Part shown: piece after piece, positions 1 through 14,099 of the stretch
Layout of the letters: each line of letters begins with the position of its first letter
Numbering within the stretch: the stretch's first letter is position 1
Source: Kappaphycus alvarezii
Lineage: Eukaryota > Rhodophyta > Florideophyceae > Gigartinales > Solieriaceae
Direction of reading: 5' to 3'
Length of the DNA stretch: 64,000 nt
Assembly (NCBI GenBank): GCA_002205965.3
Contig: NADL03000555.1
Span: forward strand, 31,495-95,494
Translations under genes and position numbers: made by a program
The notes under the pieces: generated by a model
The model's database searches: none
What the model saw: only the letters and a program-made list of their open reading frames with translations
Told to the model about the DNA's origin: nothing

Positions 1-3000
1 ACTGACCCCATACGGGGATGGTAGGGATTGCTCTTCTGTTCAGTTGTCGCAAGGGGATAGTAGAGGCGGAGCTATTGAAGGAGTTTTGTGTTTCGATGAG
101 AGCATGAGTGATCAGTCATGCCTTGCGGACCCGAGTTTATCTCCGTAGCACCACAGAGAGCTCTGAATATGCCAAAATTTTTTTTGGCTGCTCCAAATTA
201 AGCCGCTTTTAGTAAATTTCTCCTCTCTGTATGCCTGTGCACTTGTCTTGTTCTATTTCCTTTCAAACCCATAATTAAAGTCCACCATCACAGGCACGAA
301 TAGAGTGGGTAAAGGATATTGACAGATACATTTTTCAATTAAAACGACGCAGTACAAGTGGAGATATAACCGTTTATTCCAAAAGCGCTCCAAATATGTC
401 CCTACCTGAAGGGTATACAGCTAGAAACTAATTGGGTGGCACACGTTGGCCATAGACAGTGGGATGCGAGACAAGATATCTATAGGGGGGAAAAATTGCG
501 GTGCTTTACTGATTCGAGCTGCAGGACGGCAATTTTCCGAAGACTGCGGGGGACAGATCTGTGTATTAGATATATAAATAGCGATGGCCGACCATAGAGT
601 ACAACTAATGCCCTGATATATGCGGGTGTTGAAAGCTCGAACCGTACAGGGCAGTCTCGAGATGATATCAGGATAAAGTGCACCCAGCCAAGTTCAGTTT
701 GGCTACACGACATGCTTACTTCAATGGGAATCTATCGTGCTCACTGCAAATGATTCATGTCCAATGTTTTGTATGATTTACACTGGAGGATTCGAATATA
801 TAGCTAGGGAATAAGAGAATCCACGTCGGCCATGTGCACCGAAAAATGCAGGTCCAGTTCAATTCAACTATTGAACTCAACACAAGAAAAAATGATGGCC
901 AGTGCTAAGAACTGTTCATTGAGCCAATTTGGTCTAGCGGTAACATTGAGATCAACTCAGGAAAAAGGGATTTCTTCGGAGACGTTCCGAAGTAATTAGT
1001 AGCGTCTGTTTTTACAAAAGTAAACCCATTACGGTCGGATAAAAAAGTAACCTCATATTATGAGAGTAGTCACTAACATTGGTACAGCCATCTAAATAGT
1101 GTAACCACAGAAGGGCGAGTTACAAGCTACTAGACGAACAACCAGTGACGAAACAGTCTCAGACTGTGTTTCAGCACTCCATGAATCAACAGCTTCAAGT
1201 CGTACACTAATCAGTCAAGAGAACGTTACGGTGAGGTAAATTCCAGCTATGAAAGTCTAAAAAGCAAAAGAGTTGATGAAAGGAAGCTAAACTGTTTTCG
1301 AAAACGATATAATCAATGACTGCATGACATCTATTAATTTAAATATTGTCGTTTGTGCATATTTACATTTCAGTTATCCCTAGAACTATGTTTAATCGCC
1401 TAATTTCAAAACAAGCAATTACGCAATCCCACTTTTGACATAAAATTCCGAAGCAGTTTTCCTTTATGAACTGAAATTCACTCTGCATCTTTATTTGTAT
1501 GTAACGGTTGATAATTTTGGTCCTTTTCGAAGAGAAATGTTTCCATTTATGGTCTACTTCGCACAATACGTTACGCTTCGAAATTTCATCTAGATGATTT
1601 TCACTTAAGTCCTAATTTTCCATAAGGAATGCAATTCGAAATGAACGAAATACTGTGCGGTCATGTATTTTAAAGCAGTAAATTTAGTGCCTGGAACTTT
1701 GGGAGCATCGGCGTGCAGTATCTTTCGCAAACTTGGGACATTGATCCCACTGCACTCTGAAATTGCGCACTTTGGCGCGTCGCCACGGATGGATTTGAAA
1801 CTCCTTGATTTCTAGTATTATTTGGGCCTCATAGGTTCGGTCCAATGAAATCTGCATTTATTGCTGCATCATGTGAATGGAGTGCTAGCATAACTGTAAA
1901 CTGTAAGAGAAAGCATCTCAAACCACGAGACGCGCGGCTCATCATTACCAACACGAGCTGAACTTGTCTAGGAATTAATCCTAAAAGATTGGATCTACGT
2001 CTAAGAGTAAATAAAGGAAAGTCTAAAATGGCGATAAAGGCTATTTTAAACAGTTCAGCTGTTAAATTACATCACTATTCTGCCTAAAAGGAATGAAATG
2101 TATTATTTTTGAGATTTTATCCACAAATTATAATATTATGTTGTTCCCATTTGTGGAATATGGTATTGAAGTGATAAAATAAGCAGTGAAAATGAACAAT
2201 TTTAAATTGGATGACTGTATTGGTTGTATTAGACACGCTTATTTCTGATTTGAAAACTTTCCCTTTGTCATCTGCATGAGTCCACGAATTTGATACAACT
2301 TACCTTAAAGTTTTTTCAATAATTTATTAAAGCTAACATTTCATTCCAGAATAGCACTTTTGTCAGTGACCTAAGTGAAGTACATTAAAAAGGAAGTAAT
2401 GGTAGAACTATCAAAAGGGCTATTATCGACTTACTTTTGAGATTGCCTGATTTTGCAGTAACTGAACAAATATTCAATCTCTGTCAAGTTCTTTTCATTA
2501 GCCATGATACTTCTCTCCTTTATTCCTTTCAAATCTAGAACTACAATCAAGTTAAGAGAAAAACCGCATACAAATTATTTTTTCCCGAGCGGCAACTGGG
2601 CCCACACGAGTACCCTAGTTTCTTAGTGGCAAAATTTACCTCCGAAACGGTGCCACAGTGATTGAATACCCTGAAACTCATTTTATATTGATATATTTAC
2701 ACAAACTGCTCACTGTGTTAATTAGCAAACTATTGAAGGCCTCAGTCATTAGTTTCTGAGCAAGGAACTTCTGAAAACTCGGTTCTTCTTCTACGGTTGT
2801 TGATTTTTAAGCGTGCATCATCAATTAGGGTAGCAGATATATTCACTGCATTTATAGGGGATTGTTGATAATGTATTAGTTTCAAACGGAAATTGCCTGT
2901 AGGGGCACATAATTTGTCGTACAGACACAGAAAGTTTCCACAGCATTTGAATAGCCTTTTGGACTGTATTGAAATATTTCGAAATAACTGCCGTCCTGTC

Positions 3001-5960
3001 ATTATATTTAAAGCTCTGGAAAATCCGAATATTCTCAGAAGCTTCATGTAGTAAAAGCATATTCATTTTGTACAGGGATATGTTTATACTAAGATTTCTC
3101 GGAAAAGTGTTTGTTACTTCGTTTCATGTAACATTTATCGGCAAATTTTTCAAATAGATCTTAGAGATGGGTTTTAACCGCCTGGCTTGCCTTTTAGACA
3201 GATGTCGCACGGTTTAGAGACATATATGTGAATAATGTTCATTATAGACAACAAAAGTATGTGTATTTAAATAGGTTCTCCATCAATTCAGTAAATAAAC
3301 GACAGCGATTGGATCCATTGCATAAGATTGATATATTTTCTCTATCTTTTAGTGCTCTAGATGCGAAGGCCGTGGGTCCTTGGTTATTTACCTCAATCTG
3401 TTTCAATACAGCACCATTTGCAAGGGTTTAAGAGTCATTGGTCACTACATTCACTTGTGGTTCAAAGCTTTGAAGAATCAGTGCTTGTGGAATTGGTAAT
3501 TTGAGATTATCCGAAGCCTTTTTATTTCCTTTTCCATTTGAAAGGAATTTTCTTGTCAATTCTGTCGTTCAATTCGCAATTTTTGAAAAAGACTTTGTAA
3601 ACTTCCGATAATAGCTGAAATGATCCAAAAAATATTAAACCCCAGTTTCAGCTCACGGATTTTTCAAGCACCCGATAGTATGTAATTTCTGCGTGTCAAC
3701 CTCAACTCCGTTTTGTTGGAGTATATGTACAAAAAAATCATTTCTGTTACTCTGAAACTGCATTTAGATAGCTTAACAAATGGTTCCTCTATTTGTAGAA
3801 TATCGAACACTTCTCTGATATGCTTCAAGTGATCTTTCATTATCTTTTAGATAAAAGAATATCTTCTAAGTAATAAATAACTAAATTAACTAGTTTATCC
3901 TTGAAAATAAATTTCAACTACATGGATGACGCTAGTAAATTGATCAATTGAAAATATTATGCTAGGAATTCAAAATGACCACATCTAAGTTGTAGTGCTG
4001 TCATGAGAATTGAATTTTTGTCCAATATAATCTGATGGTGTTATATACAGATTAAATTTCGAAAGGAAATTAGTGCCCTTCAATTGATGATAAATTTCAC
4101 CAATTCTTAGATGAAGTAATTATTCTTCATATTTTGCTTGGTCAGAGTTCAATGGTCGTCGACCAGTTTTTCGTCGTTCATTTTTGGACTCAAGTAATAA
4201 TGATAGACCTCTTGACTTTCATTGATCGGAAAAAACCCTAGTACAACAAATAGTCCATTCGATATCGCAATTAAATTATGAATTTCTATAAAAGTCGATA
4301 AACCACCTCTCTTGTGTGTTTGCGATGTCTTGTAGTTTTATTATGAAATCATGTAATACTTTCGAAAGTATTTTGTTGGGAAACATCTTTGTAATAACAT
4401 TTGGAAATGCTTCAGAATTTGTTGGAGATCAGTGGAATGCCCCGTGTGATTTTTATATCCGCTGTATAAAAGGGGCTATAGAAATATAAAAGGGGGTTAA
4501 TATTGGATTAATTTTCCAAAATAGAATTTAGGGATGTGAAAAGAGACTTAATAAGTGGTAAAAAATATTCTTTGACTCTTTCTTGTGGTTCAACTCGATA
4601 ATATTCGATTTTCCGTGAATGACTGTTTTATGATATTCTTATGAGATGATACCAATGATTTAACAGGTTCAAATCATAACACATCATCAAAATGACTGCG
4701 AGATAAAATTGTTCACAACATATCTGAGGTTTTACTTTGAAAGTAATTTTAATTTCTTCAAAGTTTCATTGGGTCTACTTATTATTTCAGCGCGACGGAA
4801 AGATTTTTTTATAGGAAAGTCATCCTCTGGAAATAAATATTCGTCATGATGGATTGTCCATGCTCAGTCATCCACAAGAAGCTTTTGTTTTTCCCTTTTT
4901 CCTCCTAGAATGAACCTGATTACTAACAGATCTTTTTCCGTAGTTTAAAGGGATTTAATTTCTCAAAATTTTGAGCAGCAGTGAATGTGGAAAAAATATC
5001 TGTAGAGGAAGTATTCTCGGACGATATTATGTTCTAGGGTTCTTTTGTGGTTTCAGCTAATTGAAAGTCTTCATTTTTTCTTGTGGTGTTTAGGGCAGTT
5101 TTAACAAGATTTAATTTCTGAAGACAATGTACGCACAAAATTTCTGACATGCATTCTTCGAGATCTTCCTTCCTAAACGTTTTTAGCTCTATACTTACAA
5201 TCTTCATAGGAGTAGGAACCTATTGCGTGTTTCTTGACAGAAAGAATTGAAATGATTACGTTACTTATACTCTTCTTTGAGCTATTTACACACCTTTTGC
5301 TTCTCTTATTGCACCTGAAAGAGTGATTTGATCTTGTTTGAAGAGCTGCACTCGTATAATATGCTTATGTACGCGATTTTAACAGTACCTATGTTCATCC
5401 ATGATAATGTTAGGAATTTCATGGGGGATCCGAAGGAAATATTCATTGCAGCTTGGAAAAAAATTGACTTATTTCCACATTGTTAGTTCATCCCTTGCTA
5501 TTTATTGTATTTTTACAACGCTTTTAATCATTTCGTTTCATATTGACAAATTTTGTCTCAAACTTTGCATAATTTCGGCCAAGACTTGTAAACTACGCGA
5601 CGAAGTCCCAAAGTTCATTTTGAAAACATTATAATCCAGTTAAAAAGTTTAGAGGAATGCGATTGGCCGAAAAATCCTTTCAAAAAAATTGATTTCGAAT
5701 AACTAAATTGGTGCATTCGGCCTATCTTTGTTGTAACCAATCTTTGAGTACATTACTTTCGATTGTTTTCAATGAGAGAACTGTCCTACTGTAGGATGTA
5801 AGAATACCTGCAAGGGAGGCTAGTTTCAAATATTTTTCTCAAATTGCCCTTTGAAAGAATTTGTTCAAAAAGTTTGAAAACGTCTTTTTATATCTCAGTA
5901 CCACTGATGATTTTACTTCCAACTCCCTTCAGGAAAAATTTTGGAGACGAAGAAAGTAAT
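1..5960. other. AT-rich stretch without recognisable genes
   Basis: No reading frame here is long (the longest are about 60-100 codons), and none shows a motif I recognise. The first 0.9 kb is slightly less AT-rich than the rest. A perfect 7-bp hairpin (CTTCGGA, 5-nt loop, TCCGAAG) lies at 974-992. Two short direct copies of tataaaagggg sit near 4465 and 4485, but no convincing frame follows them. I see ancient non-coding or fully decayed repeat sequence. Confidence 0.6.
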
Positions 5961-5969
5961 ATAGGAATC

Positions 5970-7500
5970 AAGATGGCTAGAAACTTTATCAATTAAATGA
6001 TAAGAAGGGAAAAAGAACAAAGGAATACACTATAGCGGTGATTAGAAGAAGCATAGCTGCCCTAAGCGGTTCGGAGATCGAAGTAGCCGTGGCAGCGAAG
6101 ACAGGCTTTGTGATGATCCATATTCTTCTTGAAGCGATACGTGGTATTAGAAACTTCGCCCTAGAGGGTCCCGAAGCTGCGAAGGCGGCTGTAGCAACAA
6201 GATCGAATGTGCTTAGATCACTGTGCCGCACTAGTTAAGGTTACTGCCCACGATTTAAAGTGGCAAAAAACTGTTTAGCCTTTGATTGGTGAGTCAGCGA
6301 TATAGTAGGGGCCAAGATTTCGTATGAAATGATAATTGGCTGTGAGGCAAACAGGTGTGAAACTTAGATATGTGATGGGCGGAAGCGTGCGAAGAGGGCA
6401 ACAATTGGCCAATTCAAGGACGCAGGGAAGGCGAATCGGGTGAGAAGACCCTACGCGGGGGTATAGAAAGAGATTATGAAGCTAGAAGCGATAGAACTGG
6501 GAGTGACAAAGGTTTTTTGGCCAATTCGGCTTTTGGGGACTTGATATCATTGAACACAGCGGCATAGTAAACTGTGACCATTCGGAGTCCTTGGGGTTGA
6601 CGGTGGCGAGGGAAATGATTTACGTATGGTACCAAGGTATATGGGGCTCTGTGGACTTCATTTTCTTGCATGTGCGTGGGCCGATAACAGAGATGATTTA
6701 GGAGTATGGTCACAGTGAAAGGATTCAATCTTTTGCAGATGCGGACACTCCTCTTTCATGTACCGGTTAGTTGTACTCAGACGGAGAGGACAGGGCACTC
6801 TGAGATGAGCAATTCAGTAGCAAAAGGGATTGACGATTAAGCAAGACAAAACAGAAAAGAAGTCGGTATTATCGGATACTTCCTTGTTCAGGAGGAATTC
6901 TGTGACTCGGCGCGCACAAGAGATGGTTGTATCGCAGTTCTGCCGAAATTTCCATGGTAAATCAGCTTCCCAACCATGGCAATCGCCGGATGAATTGATG
7001 CGACCGAAGAATCCTTTTCGTTACGGAATAAACATCTCAGCGGGGAATTGTGCGACAGCAGGATTTTGCTAAGGTCGCTGACCTTGGCTTATTCCTGTCA
7101 AGTAGGGAGTCTTTCTGCGATAGAGATAGCAGAGGGCGTGAAGGCGTAAACTTCAGGATGTTAGTCTAGTAAACTTCGACGTTATTTGAGGGCTTAGTTG
7201 TAGACTCAAAGGCCTTAGTTCTGAAATGGCAGCGACAACAGGCTCCGCGACTGGAATATTCGACGTTCCAGTGGAGGACTCAAGCAGGTTTAAGATCTTC
7301 GCTAGCTGAGTTTCGATGCCAATAAATTTTGTTCTTAAGGATGTTGAAGCGAGAAGAGTCGAACTGGGATGATTCAGGGGACGTGATTTTGGACAAAGTT
7401 TATGTGCGAGTGTGGTAGACGACTTAGATTGATTCTTCTAGAGCTGGTTCGAGGGATGAGAAAAGGCGATGACCTGAGTAACCAAAAGATGACAGCAGAG
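5970..7500. other. GC-elevated segment, unassigned
   Basis: Base composition rises clearly against both flanks, as it does in the transposon islands elsewhere in the window. The best frames are a 66-codon alanine-rich frame on plus (6038-6238), an 80-codon frame on plus (6830-7072) and an 84-codon frame on minus (6474-6728). None matches a family I know. By analogy with the other GC-richer islands this may be a strongly decayed transposable element, but no domain supports that. Confidence 0.35.
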
Positions 7501-10500
7501 TTTTCCATTTATTTGGTTATAAAGACCTGCTAGACTGATTGGAATCTTAAACTTTGTATATTCCATTATTAGTCTTTTCAGCAGTTGAGTATCGACTGAC
7601 GTTGTGATACTGTTTCTATTGCGTGAAGATTATGTCAAGATGAATCCTAAATTACCATTATTCCTTATAGTATATTGCCAGAAACCTTTACTAAGGTTTT
7701 AACACTATACTCATACACCAGTGAAACATTTGCACTGTACATATACAACAGTGAAAGGCACAATATCATATCAATTTGTACTTAGCGAACAAGACTGAGC
7801 TATAACGTAGAGCTCGCCTGCTTCACGAAAATTATCACCTCTTAACATTCAAAATTTACTGTATAACTTCTTTCTAGGTAGTGAAAAAAACTTTGCCACA
7901 ATTTTTCATTGCTTTCAACATATCTTGTTTGTGCTCCGGGGTCCCTAAGAAACTTTCAGTTGGTAGCTTTAGTGACTGTTTTCCAGAATACCTTTGATTA
8001 TGTGCTAACTGCTAAACAATTTTCTTTGCTTTCGTTCAGTATTTCTACACGAAAACCATGGCCTAAAGCTCCAGTCACTACGATGGGAGCATAAAGCATT
8101 AGGTCAACCATTTAATTCCATTTTTGGGCTCAAATAGCTACACATAAAAGTAAAGATCAAGAACGGGCGTTTTTGCTTAAATGGTTTTATCACAGATTAA
8201 ATTTTTGGCTTGAAATTATGAAGCGTCCTTTGTTTACTATTTATATTTGGGAAGACTAGATGCAATTTACCACAAAAGTAATGATCATTTCGTTTTCCGC
8301 TTGATACGTTGGCGCCTGGAAGTTAATTTTTCTTAAGGTATTAGCCTCTCTATATATTGAGTTATATCTAGAAGGAAAATTTCAGCAAGTGGATCTTACC
8401 CTAAGAATGGTACCCTAAGAAAAAGACGAACATGCAATTCTTCATTTCCAAAAACGATGATGCAGTTTCTTTGAAGGAAATGGAAAATTGAAGCAACCAG
8501 AAGCCACATTTTCACTAGTTCCCTGTAATTAATTCCAAAGATCGAACCAAACTAGAAAATAAATCCTTTCTGCAACCTGAAATGAATAAATTTACTCCTT
8601 TTTGCTGGAACAATGGCTTGATGGTCCTTAACCTGCAAACATCTTCTAGTACTGCGTATAAGTTCTTATTCTCGATATTAATTACACAAATGCCAACTAT
8701 TCTCTCTCCAAGTTTGAAAATTTCGAGACACACTATTTCATAGCCTGTGTAATGAAGAAGATGTAGGAATTTTTCTTATTTTGATTTTCGTCTCTCTTGA
8801 GGCTTCAAAAATGACACTTAACTCATCCTTATCCACAGAAAGAGAGTATTGAGGTTTCAAAATGGAGAGAAGGTTCCTTCATGATGTTCTTTTAGTCAAT
8901 TTTAAATTAAGCCAAAATATTTAAACATCCTAAATATTCTTTTCCAAGGCTTTTTCTGTGTATCATGGCAGAAAGATAGTTGTAAATCTCATGAAAATGG
9001 GAGAAAATAGAGAAAATATTTAGATAGCGACGAGGGTGACCAGTTCCTTCAAGGAAAATCCATTGAGATCCCTAGTTGCATCTTTATCTACATAAAATTC
9101 ATGTTGTGTATATAGAAAACTGACCGCTTAAGGCTTGAACTTTCGAGGGAAACTTTAGTGTTACATAGACTCATTATATGATTAATAATGGCATCGGGGG
9201 AAAATTGACACTTTAAAATTGCGCAACCTGGGCAGATTTGGGAACCAAATATTGGTACTTTGACAAAGGGGAGGGAAATACGTGTACCGAAATCAGAAAC
9301 TTTTTATCAGACCAAAATGGTCACATTGAATCTTGACTCTCAAAAGCGGAAATATGATATCGATTCTGTCTTTAATTCCTCCCTGAAAATGATATAAAAA
9401 TAAATCACAATAAGATCTTGAGTAGTAAAAACGTAAAAATCGTTCAGATTACCGAAATAGTTAATCTAACTGGCCGCACTTATGCAGTTCATCGTCCCTT
9501 AGTTTTCGTAGAAGCATAAATTATCGTTTTCCTTTCAAAATGTCATAAGTCGGAACGACAGTAACAAAAATAAAGATGCGGCTACTCTGGGGCCTTTATT
9601 GAGATAGATTGACTCCTTTCGAAAACATAATACTCTGGTACTGAAACAGGAACCGGATAGTACAGTATCCACTGAGTTCATATGGTTTCAAATTCGGAAC
9701 TATTCCGTTCTGCAAAATTTTCTTTCTGCGATGTGATCAAAAAAGGCTGCAGGCAGCTCTTGGATTTTATGTTTTTATCTTAAATTAGTTACTGCAGACT
9801 ATTTTTGCATAATTTCAGCTTTTATCTTATTTCAGGGAGGGGCAAATTTCTGAAAATTAGATAAGATGAAATTATCAGGCTTTTCATACGATATATCGGC
9901 GTTTAGCTACAATTTCCGTACAAAATGATGAGATAGGTATTGAGAATACCTTGTTTACCCTCTTGGTAGGTGTTTTTAGGACTGTTTGGTGTCTGGTTCT
10001 GATTCTAAAATAAAAAGTTGGAATAATTGAATATTCAAATATTTTAGCCTTCAAAAAATATATATTGAGCGAGTATCAAATATACATAGTACAAAAATGC
10101 AAATTTGGAATGAATAACTTTGAGAAGAGTTGAAAAAAGAATTATAGTTTCAAAAAGTATATTTGAAAGTTTAGCAATGTGATGACAAAGAAGAAATACT
10201 AGATTCTAGATGGTAGTTCTCCAAGTCGTGTAGTTATATTTTAGATACCGAAAAATGTCATTAATATGAATAATTGAAGCTTGGCACATTTACAGAGTCT
10301 CAAAAGGCAGATAATTGTGGAAAAAACTTTGAAATGCACTTTAGGGTTCAAAAGAGTTTGAAAATCCACACAAAGAGCAACTAAGTATACTTTCACTTTC
10401 AGTAGTAGTTTTGTAAAGCAGAGGAAAACCGTAGCATCTTCATGTCGAGATTGAACAAATAAATGTTAGGAATTGGCATTGTAAAGCCCATTGGAGACAT

Positions 10501-13500
10501 TATTCTTTCATAGTTACTCTTTTACTTTATATTAGTTGTTCTTTGCGAGATTTTCCATTATTTTGTTCTTCATATTTGTTGGAATGAGGGATTCTTTTAC
10601 GACATGTACAGGTTGGTTCATCGGGTACTTACCTCACTATCAGTTATATAAGAATGGGGCTACAGTCTTGTTGAATAAAATGGTTCGATAGGGCCTCGTT
10701 TCGAGCATACTTTCTGGTACCTTTCACAACTACCGACATCAATGAACAGTTTTTGACTATGGTAAACGTATCAGAAACTCTCAAAATTAGTCTACATTTC
10801 AAGGATAATGGAAGAAAGTACATAGAAAATTATGCTTCCTTTGCCGTACCCAAGTAGAATTTACTGCAGCTGTATTTGAGAAAAAAGACCACTAGGAAAG
10901 TTCCTGTTCACGTACTGAGTACTTTTTTCGATATTTCTTGAATAAATTCGAATGGAATCTAAATTTTCTGGAGCCAGCTCATTTTATATCTAAATTTGGA
11001 CTGAATGTAACACGCTTTGAGCTGAAGAATTTGGAGGCCTGTAGCATCTTATTACAACATTTGGCCCTTGGACCAAAGCAAAATGGTATTTTTTTCGTTA
11101 AGGAATGATACAATAGAAGACATTCCAACTTTGAACGGCTACCAAAAGCACCAGGATCAAGAGAAGAGTTCACGTTAGTCAATAAACCAGGGGTTTGCAA
11201 GAATGAAATCCAGGTTTTAAGCACTGATTGAATTATGTCTTGCATTTATTTTTTACTCATTACTACAGAAACAGCTCTAGACCAAAGCAAACATTAGAGG
11301 GGTTTCCACCGTGAATTATTTGCGATGAAAAAATTGGTGGAGAAAATCAAATGTCATATCATAAAAATAATCACCGAGGTTTTTATACAAATTGATTTTT
11401 GATGATATCTAAAAGTTTACGCAAGCTTCACCCTGAGACCTTTTTCTTCTCTAAATCAAAAATTGTTGCAGTATTGCGCATACCAAAGATCGAGAAATGA
11501 AAATTCGGGAGGGGATTATGCGATAAGCTTATCTCTCGAATTGTGGTGTAAAGGATATCTCCGAGGATTTAAGCTTGGTTTGAGCTAATTTTTGCACATA
11601 GAGATTCCAGTTACTCATAATTGAATCAGTAACCACAGAATTGAAGAATATTTGCACAATTTTCTGTATAAATTAAAATGTAGCCTCATTTATTGAAATA
11701 AAGGGTTGAAATAAGTTAAGTGGAACAAGCTGGAGACTGTACTGCTGAATATTTAAAGTTACGGAAAATTCTCTTGCTATTTTTTTTTGTTGAGAGTGTC
11801 AGTAATGTAATGTCACATGATTCAATTTTTTTTAGTTAAAAATTTTGAAGTTATTGAAGTTTTATGCCCCCCCTATTACAGCAGTAACACGGTTTTCATA
11901 TTACACTGCAGACTAAACATCTTTGTTGCTTGAAATATTTCAAAGCTTTGTTATGTAATAGCTAGTTTACCTCGTTGATTTCTACCTTTCCTAAAATCAG
12001 CATATGTACATTAACTTCACCAAATAATAAATACTCGATTGGTCTTTAAATAATAATGAAGCTCTTTCGTTTTATGATAAGATCCACTCCGAGCTGAGTA
12101 TCACCAAATCACAGTAAATATTTCTTACAGCCGATAATAAATGCTTTTTCTTTATCTTGTAAAGTCTCCCTATAACCGAAATAGATGTTTGAAGTTTAAA
12201 AATGTTGATTTCGCTCTTAGGGAAAAGCTTTGCACTTTTGATTATCAGAATATCTATCTTTCTATGAGTGTCAAGGACATCGGTAGAACCTCTGAGAAAA
12301 ATGAATCTATTAAATATACAAAGAATGTTTACTACATAATAATACACGGAAATACCATTCGAGGGTGTTTAACATTTTTGTATTGAGATTCAATTGGAGA
12401 CTTGATTTGTCATGGATGTAGAATTAATAGAATTGGACTGACTTACTGGCCCAGTTTTCAAATGACAAGACTACTTTACCTCTAACAACGTCTATGGAAT
12501 AGTTTTGAGTAATACTCAAGCTACTTTCCCACAGTTTTCTAATTTAGAAAAGATAAATTAAAAATCCCGCCCTCACACCAGATTCGAAAAGCAACAAAAA
12601 CACGCAGTTCAGTACATGGAAAGAAATGAAAAGAAGATTAAATTCTCCTTATCAATTTTTAAGAATTAAAAGTAATGAATCCTGACAGATAAACAATCTT
12701 TATCGTCCTACAAAATTTTTAACATGATGTTCTAGAGAATGGAACTGAATATTATTAAAAATTATAGATGGCCCTGACTTTTCAGATATTATTTTGTTAG
12801 AATTTAGTAGTTGCAATTTAAAATTTTGTGGACGAAAAGAACTTATTCAGAGAATATTGGAAAATGTAGCTAATAACATCATTTTAATTTTAATTAATTT
12901 TATGCCGTATTTAGCCATTTTAAAAGCACTTTAAGATCCTTCAAATGGATTAGGATTGTAAATGAACCACTCAAGGACCTTATTTAACGAAGGAAGAATG
13001 TAAAAAGCTTTCAAAATTGCATTTTCTACAACCAGTATTTCTCTCGTCTCTTCTTTTCATTTAAAATAGCAACGAAGATACCAAAATAATGGACATACAC
13101 ATGCTAATGTATAATGTTGATCACACGGGTACAGAAAAAGCTCTTTTAGTGAGAAATTATTTGAGATAGTACCTACTATTGCCTCTTATGGACTAGCGCA
13201 TGTAGGAAAATATGGGTACTGAACCTGAACGGGGATCATATTTACCACCAATTGAAGCATAATTGAGTCCCAGTGATGGTTAAAGCGATTGTTTTAGTTC
13301 AAGTTTTCTGGGCGAAATTCGACATTATTCAAATAGATATTTATGTTTATCCGTAAAAATTTGTAAGTGTGATGGGAGATAAGGAAACTTTAATTTGGGA
13401 CTTGAACCCAGTGAAATTTCTAGTTTCCCTGATAGGCCCTTTTTTGATCCAACACGTCTGGATGGCTTTTAACTTTATAAATAATAACTGCACTATTACC

Positions 13501-14043
13501 TCTACCTGACCTATACAGCTCGAATAGAGCAAAATTTTAAGTCATTATTTAGTGAACTAAACGCTACACGGGGTAATTAAAAAAAATTTAATGAAGTAAT
13601 AAATTCATATATATTCATGACAGTGGTTGCTATTACTGAACCATGTATCAACGTGATAGTTTCTTAATGTTATATCCTCGATTGATTTGTGAATTTTCAA
13701 AAATTCAAGGCAGCATGTTTCCTTCCCTCAGACTAATCACATAGTTTGAAAAGCAGGCAACGGCCATTACTATTGGAACGCTTGATAAAATTCTGGAAAA
13801 GACATGCGAAAAAGTTCAACGAAAGTTTCAAACTGATGCAGAAAAGGCAAAAAAACACGGCAAGATTGAATTCAGCAGCAACTGTTTGAAAATGCAGCAT
13901 CTAGCGCATACATCTGACTTTTCTGAAAGCTAACATCACGAAAATCTTCGAAAGAATCTACTTCTACATTCGCGAACGCTTGTCACATCTTTAGTGTCTA
14001 TTGGACCTTTGTCTTCGTATAAGGACCATAATTAGGGCTGTTA

Positions 14044-14099
14044 ATTTTCAGTAGAAAATATTTCCTTTCATAATATTTTCAGTAGAAAATTTTTCCTGC
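14044..14099. repeat. Imperfect 31-bp tandem duplication
   Basis: The string attttcagtagaaaat begins at 14044 and again at 14075, each followed by similar T-rich sequence. Two units, no coding context. Confidence 0.6.

Noticed and set aside
932..992. TGGTCTAGCGG, a tRNA-type A box, possible tRNA or tRNA-derived SINE
   Set aside because: No B box or cloverleaf follows; the nearby perfect stem (974-992) does not fit a T arm.
13380..13470. Minus-strand GGGTTCAAGTCCC, resembling a tRNA T arm
   Set aside because: Flanking sequence does not form acceptor, anticodon or D stems.
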